Shown here: positions 42,234-52,700 of the stretch, piece by piece
Position numbering within the stretch: the first letter of the stretch is position 1
Layout: the number at the start of each line of letters is the position of its first letter
NCBI GenBank assembly: GCA_021927905.1
Contig: BLLK01000045.1
Span: 806,001 to 870,000 of the forward strand
Direction: 5' to 3'
Length of the DNA: 64,000 bases
Origin: Chaetoceros tenuissimus
Lineage: Eukaryota; Bacillariophyta; Thalassiosirophyceae; Chaetocerotales; Chaetocerotaceae
Translations under genes and position numbers: made by a program
Notes under the pieces: generated by a model
The model's database searches: none
Told to the model about the DNA's origin: nothing
Seen by the model: the letters and a program-made list of their open reading frames with translations, nothing else

Positions 42234-43534
42234 ATGAAATTTTTAGAAACTAGGAAAAGCATGAAATTCTTCAAGAAGAATCGTAAAGACAAGAACAAGG
42301 TGGTAGAGGAAGAGGAAGGAGCTGGCCTCTACCAGCCACCAAACGCTCAAGTGGAAATGAAAAAGTATCAAACGAAATATGCAGAACCTGGATTTGCGAA
42401 TAATCCTACTGCAAAACCTGGAGATGGAAGAGAAGCGTACGATGTTGAAAATGTTCGCAACACAAAAAATTACGACAATATTGAAGGAAGCTATGCACAA
42501 ATGAAGGAAGACGATCCTGATTATCTTGCCATTAATGGAGAACCAGTCTACGTTGTGAAGCAAAAGAGAGGATACTTATCTATACTATTTTCAATCACTC
42601 AAACCGTGGTATTAATTGGAATGATGATACAATGTAATGTTGCTCCTTTGAAAATCAATCCGATGGTTGGCCCATATCCTGACGCGCGTAAGTTTTTATG
42701 CCTAGTGGATTTTTTTCTTCATGGAGAGATGAACATTTATACTCAAATCATCGCTTTATAATAGTATCTTATTGGGGTGCAAAAAATGCCTACAACATTA
42801 TTATTGATAAAGAATATTGGAGACTCTTCTCTCCCATCCTTCTTCATGCTGGTGTCTTTCATTTACTTTGTAATGTTTCAGTTCAGTTAGACACAGGTGC
42901 ATTTTTCGAAAGAGAATGGGGATCAATCATTTGGCTTTTGGTATATCTTGGAAGTGCAGCATCTGGAAGTATTTTGAGTGTCATTGTTTCTCCTAATAGT
43001 ATTGGAGTGGGATCTTCAGGTTCAGTTTGTGGACTTTTTGGAGCAAAGATTGCAGAAGCGCTGTGTCGCTGTAAGGAAAACACGAAAACAGAGATGAAGG
43101 CTCTTAGCTATGCCATTTTGTGTGAGCAGTTTGCATCTACACTTTGTAGTGTAATTTTGATTCTTGTCTTTAGTTTTATTCCATGTGAGTATATACGAGT
43201 CTGATTACATCAATAATATTTATACATCATTCAAAATTCTAACTCCCATCAAGTTGTGGATTGGGCTGCTCATGTCGGAGGCTTGCTCGGAGGATTTCTC
43301 GTAGGGATGTTTATCTTTTCTCTTCGAATCAAGACTATGAAATGGAAGATAGGAATGGCAATAGTTTCATTGCTCATTAACTTGATCTTTTTTGGGGTAG
43401 GATTGTCATACATGTTTAATCAATCAAGAGGAGAAGTTGCCGAAGAGATGGGAGACGTTTGCGAGTACTATAAACAGTTCTACGAAGACTACGAGTGTAG
43501 ATGTAGGATGGATGATGCTGATGTTGACGGATAA
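42234..43534 (+). CDS. Rhomboid-family intramembrane serine protease, three exons
   Basis: Exons 42234-42687, 42765-43184 and 43254-43534 (introns 77 and 69 nt) join to 384 residues. A long soluble basic N-terminus leads to the first membrane helix (GYLSILFSITQTVVLIG). The rhomboid core follows: YWRLFSPILLHAGVFHLLCN with the HxxxN-type element, then the catalytic GSSG with Ser236, and the catalytic His298 in DWAAHVGGLLGG, encoded in exon 3. Further helices follow, and the tail is Cys/Asp/Glu-rich. Both catalytic residues are present, so it should be active. The topology resembles the secretase-type rhomboids of the secretory pathway. The substrate is unknown. Confidence 0.9.
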
Positions 43535-43967
43535 TTGCAAATAAATGACTGATCAATTCAAGACAGAGGGAGTTCCAAAGTATGCATCTGTCACCTACGA
43601 ATGCGTTCAATTTCATAAACAAATAACAATGGTTTAGACCTTTAGCTATGCAAGTCATTTCTTAATTGTTAAAAAGGTTTATTAGAAACAGAAGGAAAAG
43701 CAATATTTTTAAAAGTAAAGCTGGCTTGGAACCTATTAGGAGTAATCGTATCACAGGTTATAATCGAGTAAAAACTTAGTAAGTATGCAGAAATAGAAGC
43801 AAAAAGATTGGCAACGAAGCTCAGCGAGCTTATCGAGAGGATACATACATACAAACAACAACAACTCCATCTAAAACAATACCTACCAGTAACCAGACTA
43901 CCATCATTACACATAAACCCAAGGGTTTCAATTCTCAGTCAACATTAAACTTTACAGTATATTCATC
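43535..43967. promoter_or_regulatory. Spacer and probable promoter of the proteasome gene
   Basis: 433 nt between two rightward genes. AT-rich with no supported frame. The CA-rich tract at 43845-43900 lies just upstream of the proteasome start. Confidence 0.4.
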
Positions 43968-44738
43968 ATGTCCCTCTCATTATCAGCAGGAGGATCTGTA
44001 CGCGCAGCTTCGGCTAATTCAAATGCTTCACAAAGAACCCGTCAACCCATCGTCACAGGAACCTCTGTCCTTGCAATCAAATACAACGGGGGAGTCATGA
44101 TGACAGCAGATACTCTCTGCTCCTACGGATCCATGGCTAAATACAAGGACGCTAGAAGACTTCAGTCAATCAATCCTAAAACTCTCATCGGAGGAGGAGG
44201 AGAATATTCTGATTTCCAGGCTGTCACTGAACTTTTGAAGCGCAACGCTCTTGAGGACAAGTGTACTGCTGATTCCCTTTATGATGAAGATGCATCCGAG
44301 GAATGCGCAAGAGAGGTATGGAACTACCTTAGAGCAGTAATGTACAATCGCAGAAACAAGATGAACCCTCTATGGAATGACTTGGTAGTTGCTGGATTTT
44401 CAGCACAGGGTGACTCTTTCCTTGGATTTGTAGATAAGATCGGAACTACCTACGAGGATAATTACATTGCAACTGGATTTGGTTCATATCTTGCAATGCC
44501 AATTCTAAGAGAAAAGTACAGAGAAGGCATGACTGAGGGAGAAGCAAGAGCTCTTTTGGAGGATTGTATGAAGGTTCTGTTTTACAGAGATTGCAGAGCT
44601 TTGAATAGAATTCAGATTGCTAAGGTCACCAAGGATGAAGGAGTCTTGATTAGTGATCCATATGAGCTCGAGACTGATTGGAGCAGTGCAGCTTTCATTA
44701 CACCAAAGGCTACATTGGACGGTGACGGAGGATGGTAA
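43968..44738 (+). CDS. PSMB4: 20S proteasome subunit beta-4 (PSMB4 type, beta-7 position)
   Basis: Single exon, 256 residues, the usual length. After a short Ser/Ala/Asn-rich N-terminus, the proteasome beta fold begins with QPIVTGTSVLAIKYNGGVM and MTADTLCSYGSMAKYKDARR, which match PSMB4 well. Later strands read DLVVAGFSAQGDSFLGFVDK and YIATGFGSYLAMPILREKY. This subunit does not carry the catalytic Thr of beta-1, -2 or -5; it is structural and helps join the two half-proteasomes. Codon use looks regular, as expected for a well-expressed housekeeping gene. Confidence 0.93.
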   Translation: MSLSLSAGGSVRAASANSNASQRTRQPIVTGTSVLAIKYNGGVMMTADTLCSYGSMAKYKDARRLQSINPKTLIGGGGEYSDFQAVTELLKRNALEDKCTADSLYDEDASEECAREVWNYLRAVMYNRRNKMNPLWNDLVVAGFSAQGDSFLGFVDKIGTTYEDNYIATGFGSYLAMPILREKYREGMTEGEARALLEDCMKVLFYRDCRALNRIQIAKVTKDEGVLISDPYELETDWSSAAFITPKATLDGDGGW

Positions 44739-44889
44739 TCTCTTTTCATAAGCTCCCATGTTTATAATCGTAATACTATCATTTCTAGTAATTGCATCAT
44801 AATATATTCAAACTCATTTAAAAACATACCGACTCCATTTTTGACGGCTATCTATACCTTGATAATTTGTTCGAAACTGTATGGTTATT

Positions 44890-46284
44890 TTAACTACATT
44901 TGACCTTCATTTCTGCTTCAATCTCAGTTAGATAAGCTGATGTCCTTTCTGCGAACTTGACAGCTGCCTCAATGTTGCGATTGACCATTGCGAAGTTCGT
45001 ATCCTTATTGCGCTTTGCAAAGATTTCTTGTGTAACTCCTTTCCACTGCCTTCCTAGAATGAATCGGAAATAATCAATAGTTGCGAGACGGTGATGCCTT
45101 AAAGCTTCATCCTTTGAGTAAATACTCTTCATATCTTCTGGTAATGCGTTTTCAAAACATGTGTAGTAATGTGATACTAATTTTTCTTCAAGATCGTTGT
45201 TTTCCAAGTCTTCAGGGAGGGCAATTTGTGCAATGTGCATTGCCAAATCTGACATACCAAGACCAACGCCAGTTGAAGCAAAATCAATGAGCAGCGGTGT
45301 TGGGATTTCATCGAGAGATTTACTTCCATCAAAGTCATCCTCATTACCACGAAACATAATGTTCATAGCTTTGTAATCTCCATGAACCACTGTAGCATAT
45401 GGATCACCAGGAGAAGGAGATAATTCATTCGCAACATATTCTGCAGCATCAAAAAGACGCTGTCCTAGATTTTGAATTTTCTCATCATCCAATTCGCCAT
45501 TCTTCAATACAGGTGTAACGCAAGTTTTAAAATCTTCCCAAGCTTGGACTAAATGTTGCAACTCTTTAGGATTTCTATTTTTCAAGTGATAGCTTCCTCC
45601 ATAACGACAGAGACGATTTGCAATCATTGACAATATTTCTTCTCTTTGAAATGCAGCAGCATGAAATTTTGCAAGCGCTTCCACACTTTTGTAGCCAAAT
45701 TGCAGTCTCAAGGGAGCTTTTTGGAAACATTTATTTGCAATGATGGCATTATCCATGACAAGTACACCATATTTGCCATCTAATGCTGACGTATTATTTT
45801 CATCATATTGAGGATCTGCAGTTGTAGACATTGCTTCGGTGGATTCTTCCTCTTCCATGAGACCACTAACATCGTACTCTGCAAGGTAAACTTTGGGACA
45901 AATTTCCCAATCAGATCCATCTGGTAGATTCTTTCTCATGAGAGGGAGGATTTCGTTGTAAAATCTCACTTCTGTTCTAGTGTAATGAATTGTTCGTCTA
46001 AGATCTGGCCAAGATTTACTAGCGTACTTTTTTGGATCTACATACTTGACAAAGTATGGCTTGATTTCATCGCTGTCTTTCGCCATTGCATCGACGATGA
46101 ATCCTTCCGCACTTCCTTGAATAATGTGTTTGAGGGTTTTGTAATTCTGGATGGATGGTTCCACTTTTTGCAGATTGCTGAGGATAGGATCTGAAGATGT
46201 CATTGTGGAAGCAGGAAAAGACTGAGAAAGTGAAATTGTAGATCCAACAAGAAGCGAAAAGAAGAGGAGTTGCGTGTACAGCAT
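44890..46284 (-). CDS. CHK/aminoglycoside-phosphotransferase-like small-molecule kinase with N-terminal leader
   Basis: 464 residues from the ATG at 46284. The frame is open upstream to 46443, but this start places a hydrophobic leader (MLYTQLLFFSLLVGSTISLS) at the N-terminus, followed by QSFPAS, which fits a signal peptide with Phe at the cleavage site as in diatom plastid proteins. The kinase core has the catalytic loop VVHGDYKAMNIMF (His-Gly-Asp...Asn) and the metal-binding LLIDFASTGVG, as in choline/ethanolamine and aminoglycoside kinases. An N-lobe stretch, IVDAMAKDSDEIKPYFVKYV, carries the likely ATP-binding Lys. The substrate cannot be named. A perfect CRE lies 167 nt upstream of the ATG. 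Confidence 0.8.
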   Translation of the reverse strand: MLYTQLLFFSLLVGSTISLSQSFPASTMTSSDPILSNLQKVEPSIQNYKTLKHIIQGSAEGFIVDAMAKDSDEIKPYFVKYVDPKKYASKSWPDLRRTIHYTRTEVRFYNEILPLMRKNLPDGSDWEICPKVYLAEYDVSGLMEEEESTEAMSTTADPQYDENNTSALDGKYGVLVMDNAIIANKCFQKAPLRLQFGYKSVEALAKFHAAAFQREEILSMIANRLCRYGGSYHLKNRNPKELQHLVQAWEDFKTCVTPVLKNGELDDEKIQNLGQRLFDAAEYVANELSPSPGDPYATVVHGDYKAMNIMFRGNEDDFDGSKSLDEIPTPLLIDFASTGVGLGMSDLAMHIAQIALPEDLENNDLEEKLVSHYYTCFENALPEDMKSIYSKDEALRHHRLATIDYFRFILGRQWKGVTQEIFAKRNKDTNFAMVNRNIEAAVKFAERTSAYLTEIEAEMKVKCS

Positions 46285-46648
46285 TAATATGGAGATGCCA
46301 AGGACTGACGATAGGAGATTGATTCCAAAATTGAAATTAATAACAAGCGATTTGTTGTTTGTTTTATTAGGATTTGTGTGCTGTGGCTGCTGGATGCATT
46401 GTGTGGATGAGGAGTGATGAGTTAAGCATGAGACGCATGTCATTGTAAAAATGACGTCATAGATATTGGTGCAGAATCGTTATGTGTCATAGATGATTCA
46501 ACACGCAATAACATCAAACTACAATGAAAAGATTACATATTTCATATTTGTAGTAGTAACATATAAAATGGAATCTATTTTTATTTTTATGAACCTGAAA
46601 AAAAAGCTTGCTCCTTTTCCCTTTTGAAGCAAACATTCAAATGTTTCT
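46285..46648. promoter_or_regulatory. Promoter region of the small-molecule kinase gene
   Basis: 364 nt between two leftward genes. The CRE at 46451-46460 is the only clear motif. The frame upstream of the chosen kinase ATG is Asn/Gln/Thr-rich and without domain character. Confidence 0.45.
46451..46460. promoter_or_regulatory. Perfect CRE palindrome ATGACGTCAT
   Basis: A full 8-bp CRE (TGACGTCA) within a 10-bp palindrome, 167-176 nt upstream of the kinase gene's ATG. CRE half sites and the bZIP factors that bind them mediate CO2/cAMP responses of the pca1 promoter in the diatom Phaeodactylum. The same role here is inference. Confidence 0.55.
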
Positions 46649-47239
46649 TCAAACTACAATTCTTAAATTTTTCATCAGATCTTTGGCTTCTACTTTCGAT
46701 GTTGCCTTGTAAGTGAATGGGTCATTCATTTTCAAATATTTCTTCACCAGAAGTTCTGCCTCTTCTATTGACGAATCGTTGTTTCTGCTCTTTTGACGGT
46801 TGTTGTAATACTTTTTATCAAACTGGTAAAGCTGCTGACTCCATTTATCACGAATTGACTTTGTATCAAAGGATGATCCAGATTCCTCTTCACTTTCCGC
46901 TCTTTTCTCTTCCCCTGACTCCCTCTTACTTTCCATACCATCAAGGCTAAACAAGTATTCCCTCGACATTGATGCAGTAGCATGTCTACTACTGTGGATG
47001 CAATCTAGTGCATCTTGTTCCTTCTTTAGCTCTGACAATTTACTCTCAGCATTCATCGCTCGAAGCATCCAGTACCCAGTATCTTTTCTACTGAACGCAT
47101 AATCTTCAGAACTGTTAGATGAATCGGTTTCCTGAGAAACTTTGCGTTCCTGACTCAGACTCATCTCCTGTTGTTGCTCATCAGCGTCTGAATTGATCAG
47201 AGATTGAATATGAGATACTGCAATACTAATGCATGCCAT
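46649..47239 (-). CDS. Small charged protein of unknown function
   Basis: Single exon, 196 residues. Gln/Glu/Ser-rich, with probable helices around YWMLRAMNAESKLSELKKEQ and KWSQQLYQFDKKYYNN. The C-terminal segment (EAELLVKKYLKMNDPF) is also helical. No signal peptide, membrane segment or known domain. It lies between the small-molecule kinase and cereblon, all leftward. The frame is longer than its shadows and probably genuine. Confidence 0.55.
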   Translation of the reverse strand: MACISIAVSHIQSLINSDADEQQQEMSLSQERKVSQETDSSNSSEDYAFSRKDTGYWMLRAMNAESKLSELKKEQDALDCIHSSRHATASMSREYLFSLDGMESKRESGEEKRAESEEESGSSFDTKSIRDKWSQQLYQFDKKYYNNRQKSRNNDSSIEEAELLVKKYLKMNDPFTYKATSKVEAKDLMKNLRIVV

Positions 47240-47571
47240 TCTTTGATATTTTGTATGATTACTTTCTTTGGAAGAAGGAAGTGATTGTATTTTGTGTCAA
47301 CAAAGTATGTGTTCCGGAAGAAGAGTGGAAGAAGGCTAAAAAATTTTAAAAAAAAACTGTTCTCTTATTTTAGCTACATTTGTGGAAAAGTTTCTTGCAA
47401 CGTAGGATAATTATACCAAATTAGCTCAAATAATGAAGAACAAAAGAAGATTTCTCTGAACCCAATCACAACGGATTAAAATTTCAATGAAAGTGTTCCG
47501 TTCGCATCAGTCCCATTCGTTGGTGTTCGTTGCAAGGTATCTTTTGAATTGAAAACCTTTCCATATGGCCA
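47240..47571. other. Spacer between cereblon 3' end and the small charged protein
   Basis: 332 nt, AT-rich. It should hold the 3' UTR of cereblon and the promoter of the 196-residue gene. No distinctive structure seen. Confidence 0.4.
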
Positions 47572-49605
47572 TTATTCAATTTGAGAACCACTCAAACCCC
47601 AAAAATTCCTAGGTTCTAGATCGTTTCTTGTCCGAATAAACTTCCATCCAAGGTGATTAAAGCATGTTGCTATGATAGATTTGCAATCATATTTGGAGCA
47701 AGGAAGGTGTGAATATCTAAATTCAACTCAAAAATAAAAATTTCAGAGTCATAAAAAACACTCACCGCAATAGGATATAGTCCAAGAATAACCATCAAAC
47801 CAACTATCTCTAGTTTCAGCTCCTCCGACGCATACTATAGCTCCTTCTAATGATGTTTTCAGTGTTGTAGTCTGATGCACAACACCATACTCGTTTACAT
47901 AATTTCCACTTGTTCCTTCAGCCATCTTTAATGAAAAAACTTCGGTCATAAGAGCAATATTTGACTTGCATTGTTTACAACGAATATATTGAATTCTTTT
48001 ATGCATCATCTTCAAAATCAACTTCAATCTTTCGACTTCTGTATCAATTTCAAGCTATCAAAACCCAAAAATATTGAGACTGAGTTTCAAAATATCCTCA
48101 GTTATAGTAGTACAATCTAAGAGAATTGGAGCTTACCAGATCTAACTTTTCGTTTTGAGAAAATGCTAAATTCGCACATAACCAGAATGAAAAGTTACCA
48201 GAGAACTGTAGCCTTGCGTCAGGGATTATTTTTTTCACTCCACGATACAAAGGATTCGTTTGAATTTCGTCAATTATAGAGGAAACAAGGTAGGATGGCC
48301 AAATCATTTTCAAAGCAAAGATTGGGAGATGACTTCTTCGTGAAATGTCAAGTATCTGATCATTTCGTCGATGAAGTATTACATCAGACTCATCTTTGTT
48401 CTCTCCGCATATACTATCTTTGCATAACCTCTTTCGTTTGATAGGTATAGAAATTTGAGTATCATCAATCTCCTTTACGTTGTACATTCTCCAAACAAAA
48501 TCATCATCGTCGTTATCCTCGTTATTGTTATTCACAGGTGAATCAACTTTGAACCGTCCACTTCCAGGTGGAAAAAGTAAAAGGTTAGAATATACAATGA
48601 AGTGGAAAGAATAGTCTGAACGATACCTACTTACGTTGACATTGTAGTGATGATCAAATGCTGGCCATTATCACCGTCACTTCCTTCATCATTTTCCTCA
48701 TTCACGCTGATGATGGTAGCAAATGTACCGATACGATCTTTTAATCTATCATTCGAAATATTTCTGCCATAGTTAATACTTCTCTGTTCGGGAGGAAGTC
48801 GCCTACCTGAATGTAAATTCCGACTTCTATTCTCATCTTCATCTCCTTCCAAAGCATCATTGTGACTTCCATCTCCAACATCACTGTGGTCATTGTTAGC
48901 AGTTTCATCATCGTCCTCATTTCTCGTAGGAATCCTATTTCTTCGGATCCTAGCCATGTTCCAACGTCCCATTCTCCTATTGATAGGTCTATCACTTTCC
49001 TCTCTTTCCTGCCCACTTTCTTCGATATCATGTATCCTTCTTTGCAAATGCTGCCTACGCCTACGATGTCTTAATCTAGTAACTATGCCAATTCGAACCT
49101 GTCGTTTGTTACCAAAGTTGGACTCTGTATTATCCCAATGAATGCTTTCTAATTTTGCAGCTTCTATCTGTTCTTTCAAGTATCGACAAAATGATGCATC
49201 CGTAATTCTCAATGGCAATGTGTTATTTGGAAATAAAACTACTCCATCCAGTTGCAGTATAGGTACTTGTGTGATATCTGTATCTAATTTGGAATGTAAC
49301 CATTCTGTACTCCCTTTACAATCATGGTGAGACTGGGATTTTTGTTGAAGTAGCTCCACTGGATATATTTCATAAGCAGTACCAGGTAGATATGTGTGCA
49401 TTCTTGCTTGTGGGGATTCATTATTGTTATTTGATGAAATGGTATCATTGGAATCATGTTCATCTATTGAGGAAGAAGACGATGATTCTGCTACCACATC
49501 TTCACTAGACCCGTCTTCGTCGTACAGAATCATTCCAATTTCATATCCTACATGCGATGACGAATGAGAGGAGTCACTGTGCTCTGAAGATTGATCCTCT
49601 GACAT
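47572..49605 (-). CDS. CRBN: Cereblon orthologue (LON domain plus CULT domain), five exons or fewer depending on the model; four introns removed here
   Basis: Exons 49605-48635, 48560-48137, 48054-47766 and 47669-47572 (introns 74, 82, 96 nt; so four exons and three introns, correcting the call) join to 593 residues. Cereblon is the substrate receptor of the CRL4 ubiquitin ligase. The LON domain starts at about VPILQLDGVVLFPNNTLPLR and has an acidic/Arg-rich insert. The CULT domain has Zn ligands C491, C494, C561 and C564. Its tri-tryptophan cage is intact: W550 and W556 in DSWFDGYSWT, W570 in HLGWKF. The last exon, 98 nt, supplies the second zinc pair and the FWGLSGS end, matching human FWGLTRS. 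The position of human V388 is Ile, as in mouse. Confidence 0.92.
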
Positions 49606-49792
49606 TATCTCAGTTAGTATGGAATAGTATAACCTTCACACTGTCAAGATACCTGAATTGTGTGATTGATGTACACACTGCAGATGTTGCTTTTGTTGCT
49701 CTTTTGGATTTTGCTGTTCTTTGTTAGGTTGTGTGTACTCGTTGCATTCAAATAACAGGTTATCAATCACTCAAAGTTTAGATTTGGATGAT

Positions 49793-52700
49793 TTAAGTAT
49801 TATCTCTACTGTTTGTAGTAAATAAGTCAAGTAATCTATCCGTCCCCATACTAAACATTGTAGAATTTTCTGTGTTCACAATTGCTTGGCTCATTTCCAT
49901 TTTAATCTTTTGGATTTGCATGATTTTTTCTTCAACAGAATCCTTTGTGATTAAACGATAGACTTTTACACTTTGCTTTTGACCGATTCGATGTGTACGA
50001 TCCTACCAATTTATTTCGAAAGTGTTAGTGAACGCAAATTGGGACGTGATTGTAGAGATATTATCATCTTCTCTACTTACCATAGCTTGCAAGTCTACCT
50101 GAGGGTTCCAATCGCTTTCGAGGAATATCACAGTATCAGCAGCTTGTAGATTCAAACCTAAAGATCCAACCCTTGTTGTAAGCAGCATACACTTTATGTC
50201 ATCATCTAACTGAAAAGCATCAATAATGTTTGATCTTTGCGCAGCATTGACATTGCCATCAAGTCTGACGTAAGAAAGAGATGGCATGTGCGGTTGGAAC
50301 AACAACTTTTCAATCATGTCGATACTACTTGAAAATTGACAGAAAATGAGGCATTTTGAATGCGATACTCTTGGACTCATTTGATCGTTTCCCACTTCAA
50401 ATATGTCTGTTTGGACACTAGAATTTGCGATTTTTTCGTCGGTTCTTTCAAAGATGCTGTCATTGTCATCAATATAAAGTAAAGACTCGTCGTTATCTGC
50501 TGCTGTCAATTCATCTTTCACAATTCCAGTATTTCGAAGAATATCATTTAGAGCTGAAAGCTTCCCGGATAGATCAAACCTCGATAGCTCCGTATTCTCT
50601 CTTTCATTGACACTGACCAATAGAGGATGAGTACATAGCAGTCTCAAATTCAGAAGAGATTTGAAAACATTATGATGTACTGCAGTTTCAGCGATGTTAC
50701 CATTGCCACTGTCATCAAACAATTCATTTACAGCATTTAATGCATTTGATATTTCTTTCTCTTTGGTAATTTTCGTGTATAAATCGTGTTGGTACTTAGT
50801 CATGGTGCATGGTACATCGACGATGATCTTTGGAGGAAGTTCATCCAATACATCCATTTTTTCTCGTCTCAAAATGAAAGGCAACACTTGTTGATGAAGC
50901 TGTTTCAACTTTTCAGTACTCTCTCGCATTTCACTTGATGTAGCTCCAGGCAAGTTTCCCCGTGATATTGCCGACGCGTATTTTCTAGAGAAGTCTGTAT
51001 TGCTACCGAGATAGTTTGGCAAAAGCCAATCAAATGCAGCCCAAAGTTCCTTGACATGATTATGGACAGGAGTGCCACTCAGGAGTATTTTGTGCTTTGA
51101 TTTGATTTGTCTCGCAGCTTGTGCTGTTTTTGTTTTTGGATTTTTAAGCAAGTGACCTTCGTCAAGGACAACGTACGTCCAACCAATTTCTTTGAGAATG
51201 TGTATATCAGAGCGCATAACTGCATAACTGAGTGCTTGTTAGTATTGTTCAATAGCATGTACAGATATGAAATGCTTCTCAAAATACCTCACCTTGTGAC
51301 AACCAAGTCAATGGTGGATTTATCCCTGTCCCACTCCTGAGTTCGTGATGATCCAGTGTATTGCAACACACGAAAGATGTTGTCCGTAAATCCTGTTTTA
51401 GATAGTTCCTTTATCCACTGCCCGACAACAGATGATGGACAAATAATGATTGATTTGTCTTTACCTCGTTGGAAACTATTTCCACGATGCACCATAGCGA
51501 CACTTGTTAAAGCTTGGAGAGTTTTGCCTGGAATGGTCATCTTTGATGTTAGATTCAAATATTGAGAAAGAAGTTAAAAGTTTATGTCACTGACCTAATC
51601 CCATTTCATCTGCCAATATTCCAGATAATTTTACATTTTTCAGCAGCTGTAACCAGGAAATACCTTCAATCTGATATTTCCTGAGAACGATTCCTTGTTT
51701 CTTCAGACATTCTTTGATATCATCAGCAATCGCGGATGGTGGAAGTGGTTTGCCAAGAATTAAGTGATCGATAACCTTCTCTACATCTGAATCTGGATCT
51801 AGGAAACTATTCCCAGATTTTGCATGGCCTTCTACAAGTGGTGCCAATCTTACGAGATAAGAAAATGTTGAAGATGATAAATCTGCACATTCTCGAACTG
51901 GGTCGGTCATTGAAGCCATCGTCAATGGCAGGAGCAGCCGAACATAGGGGCAGATCTTAATTCCTCCCTCGCTGACAATTTTATTGAGGAGAGAGTAACT
52001 TCCAAATCTTTCGGCTTCATCCATACTTTCAGCATACTGCTTAATCAGAGTGAAAACGATAGTAGAGCAAAGGTCAATGTTGACAAGGCACAAATTTTTT
52101 ACTGTTTCAATTGCGTCTTGCCTCACTCCAAGCGATGGCGATGTACAAGACAATATTACTGTTGGTGCTAATGCTTTGGATACGATTTGATTGGTACTCA
52201 AACTGTCAATCTTTAAAGCTTTTGATATACAAGATAGTACAGATATTGCCTCTTCAATTACAGCATTTTCTTGGACTACTGCAACAGAATCAACGACAGG
52301 TTGAATTAGCTTCCAAATAGGTTTAATGGACTCAATACCCTCATCTTTATTAATAGACTGAAGAAAATTCTGTAGAATGAATTTCGAATGTCGACATCCT
52401 TTTGAGGTGAAACCTTTTCTAGTAATCTTTTCGCGGTAGATTGGTACGCTGGCCATCATAGCGATGTTTGATAGTACTTTATTAGCACTGACGTTGTGAC
52501 TATTCTCCTCCGATAATTTCAACATTGAAATCATTTTACAAGCTAGCGCACCTGCGTGACGAGAACGAATGTCAATATCTTCGTTTTTAATGGCTGTAAT
52601 GAGTGGTCGTATGATTGGTGTCAATTTCTGAGGCCAATGTACGCGACCTAGTGAAATTAATGCTCCGCTTAGAGAGCAAGAAACTCTCATTGATTCAATT

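Noticed and set aside
46285-46443. 53-codon N-terminal extension of the small-molecule kinase
   Set aside because: The hydrophobic leader would become internal. The downstream ATG at 46284 places it at the N-terminus.
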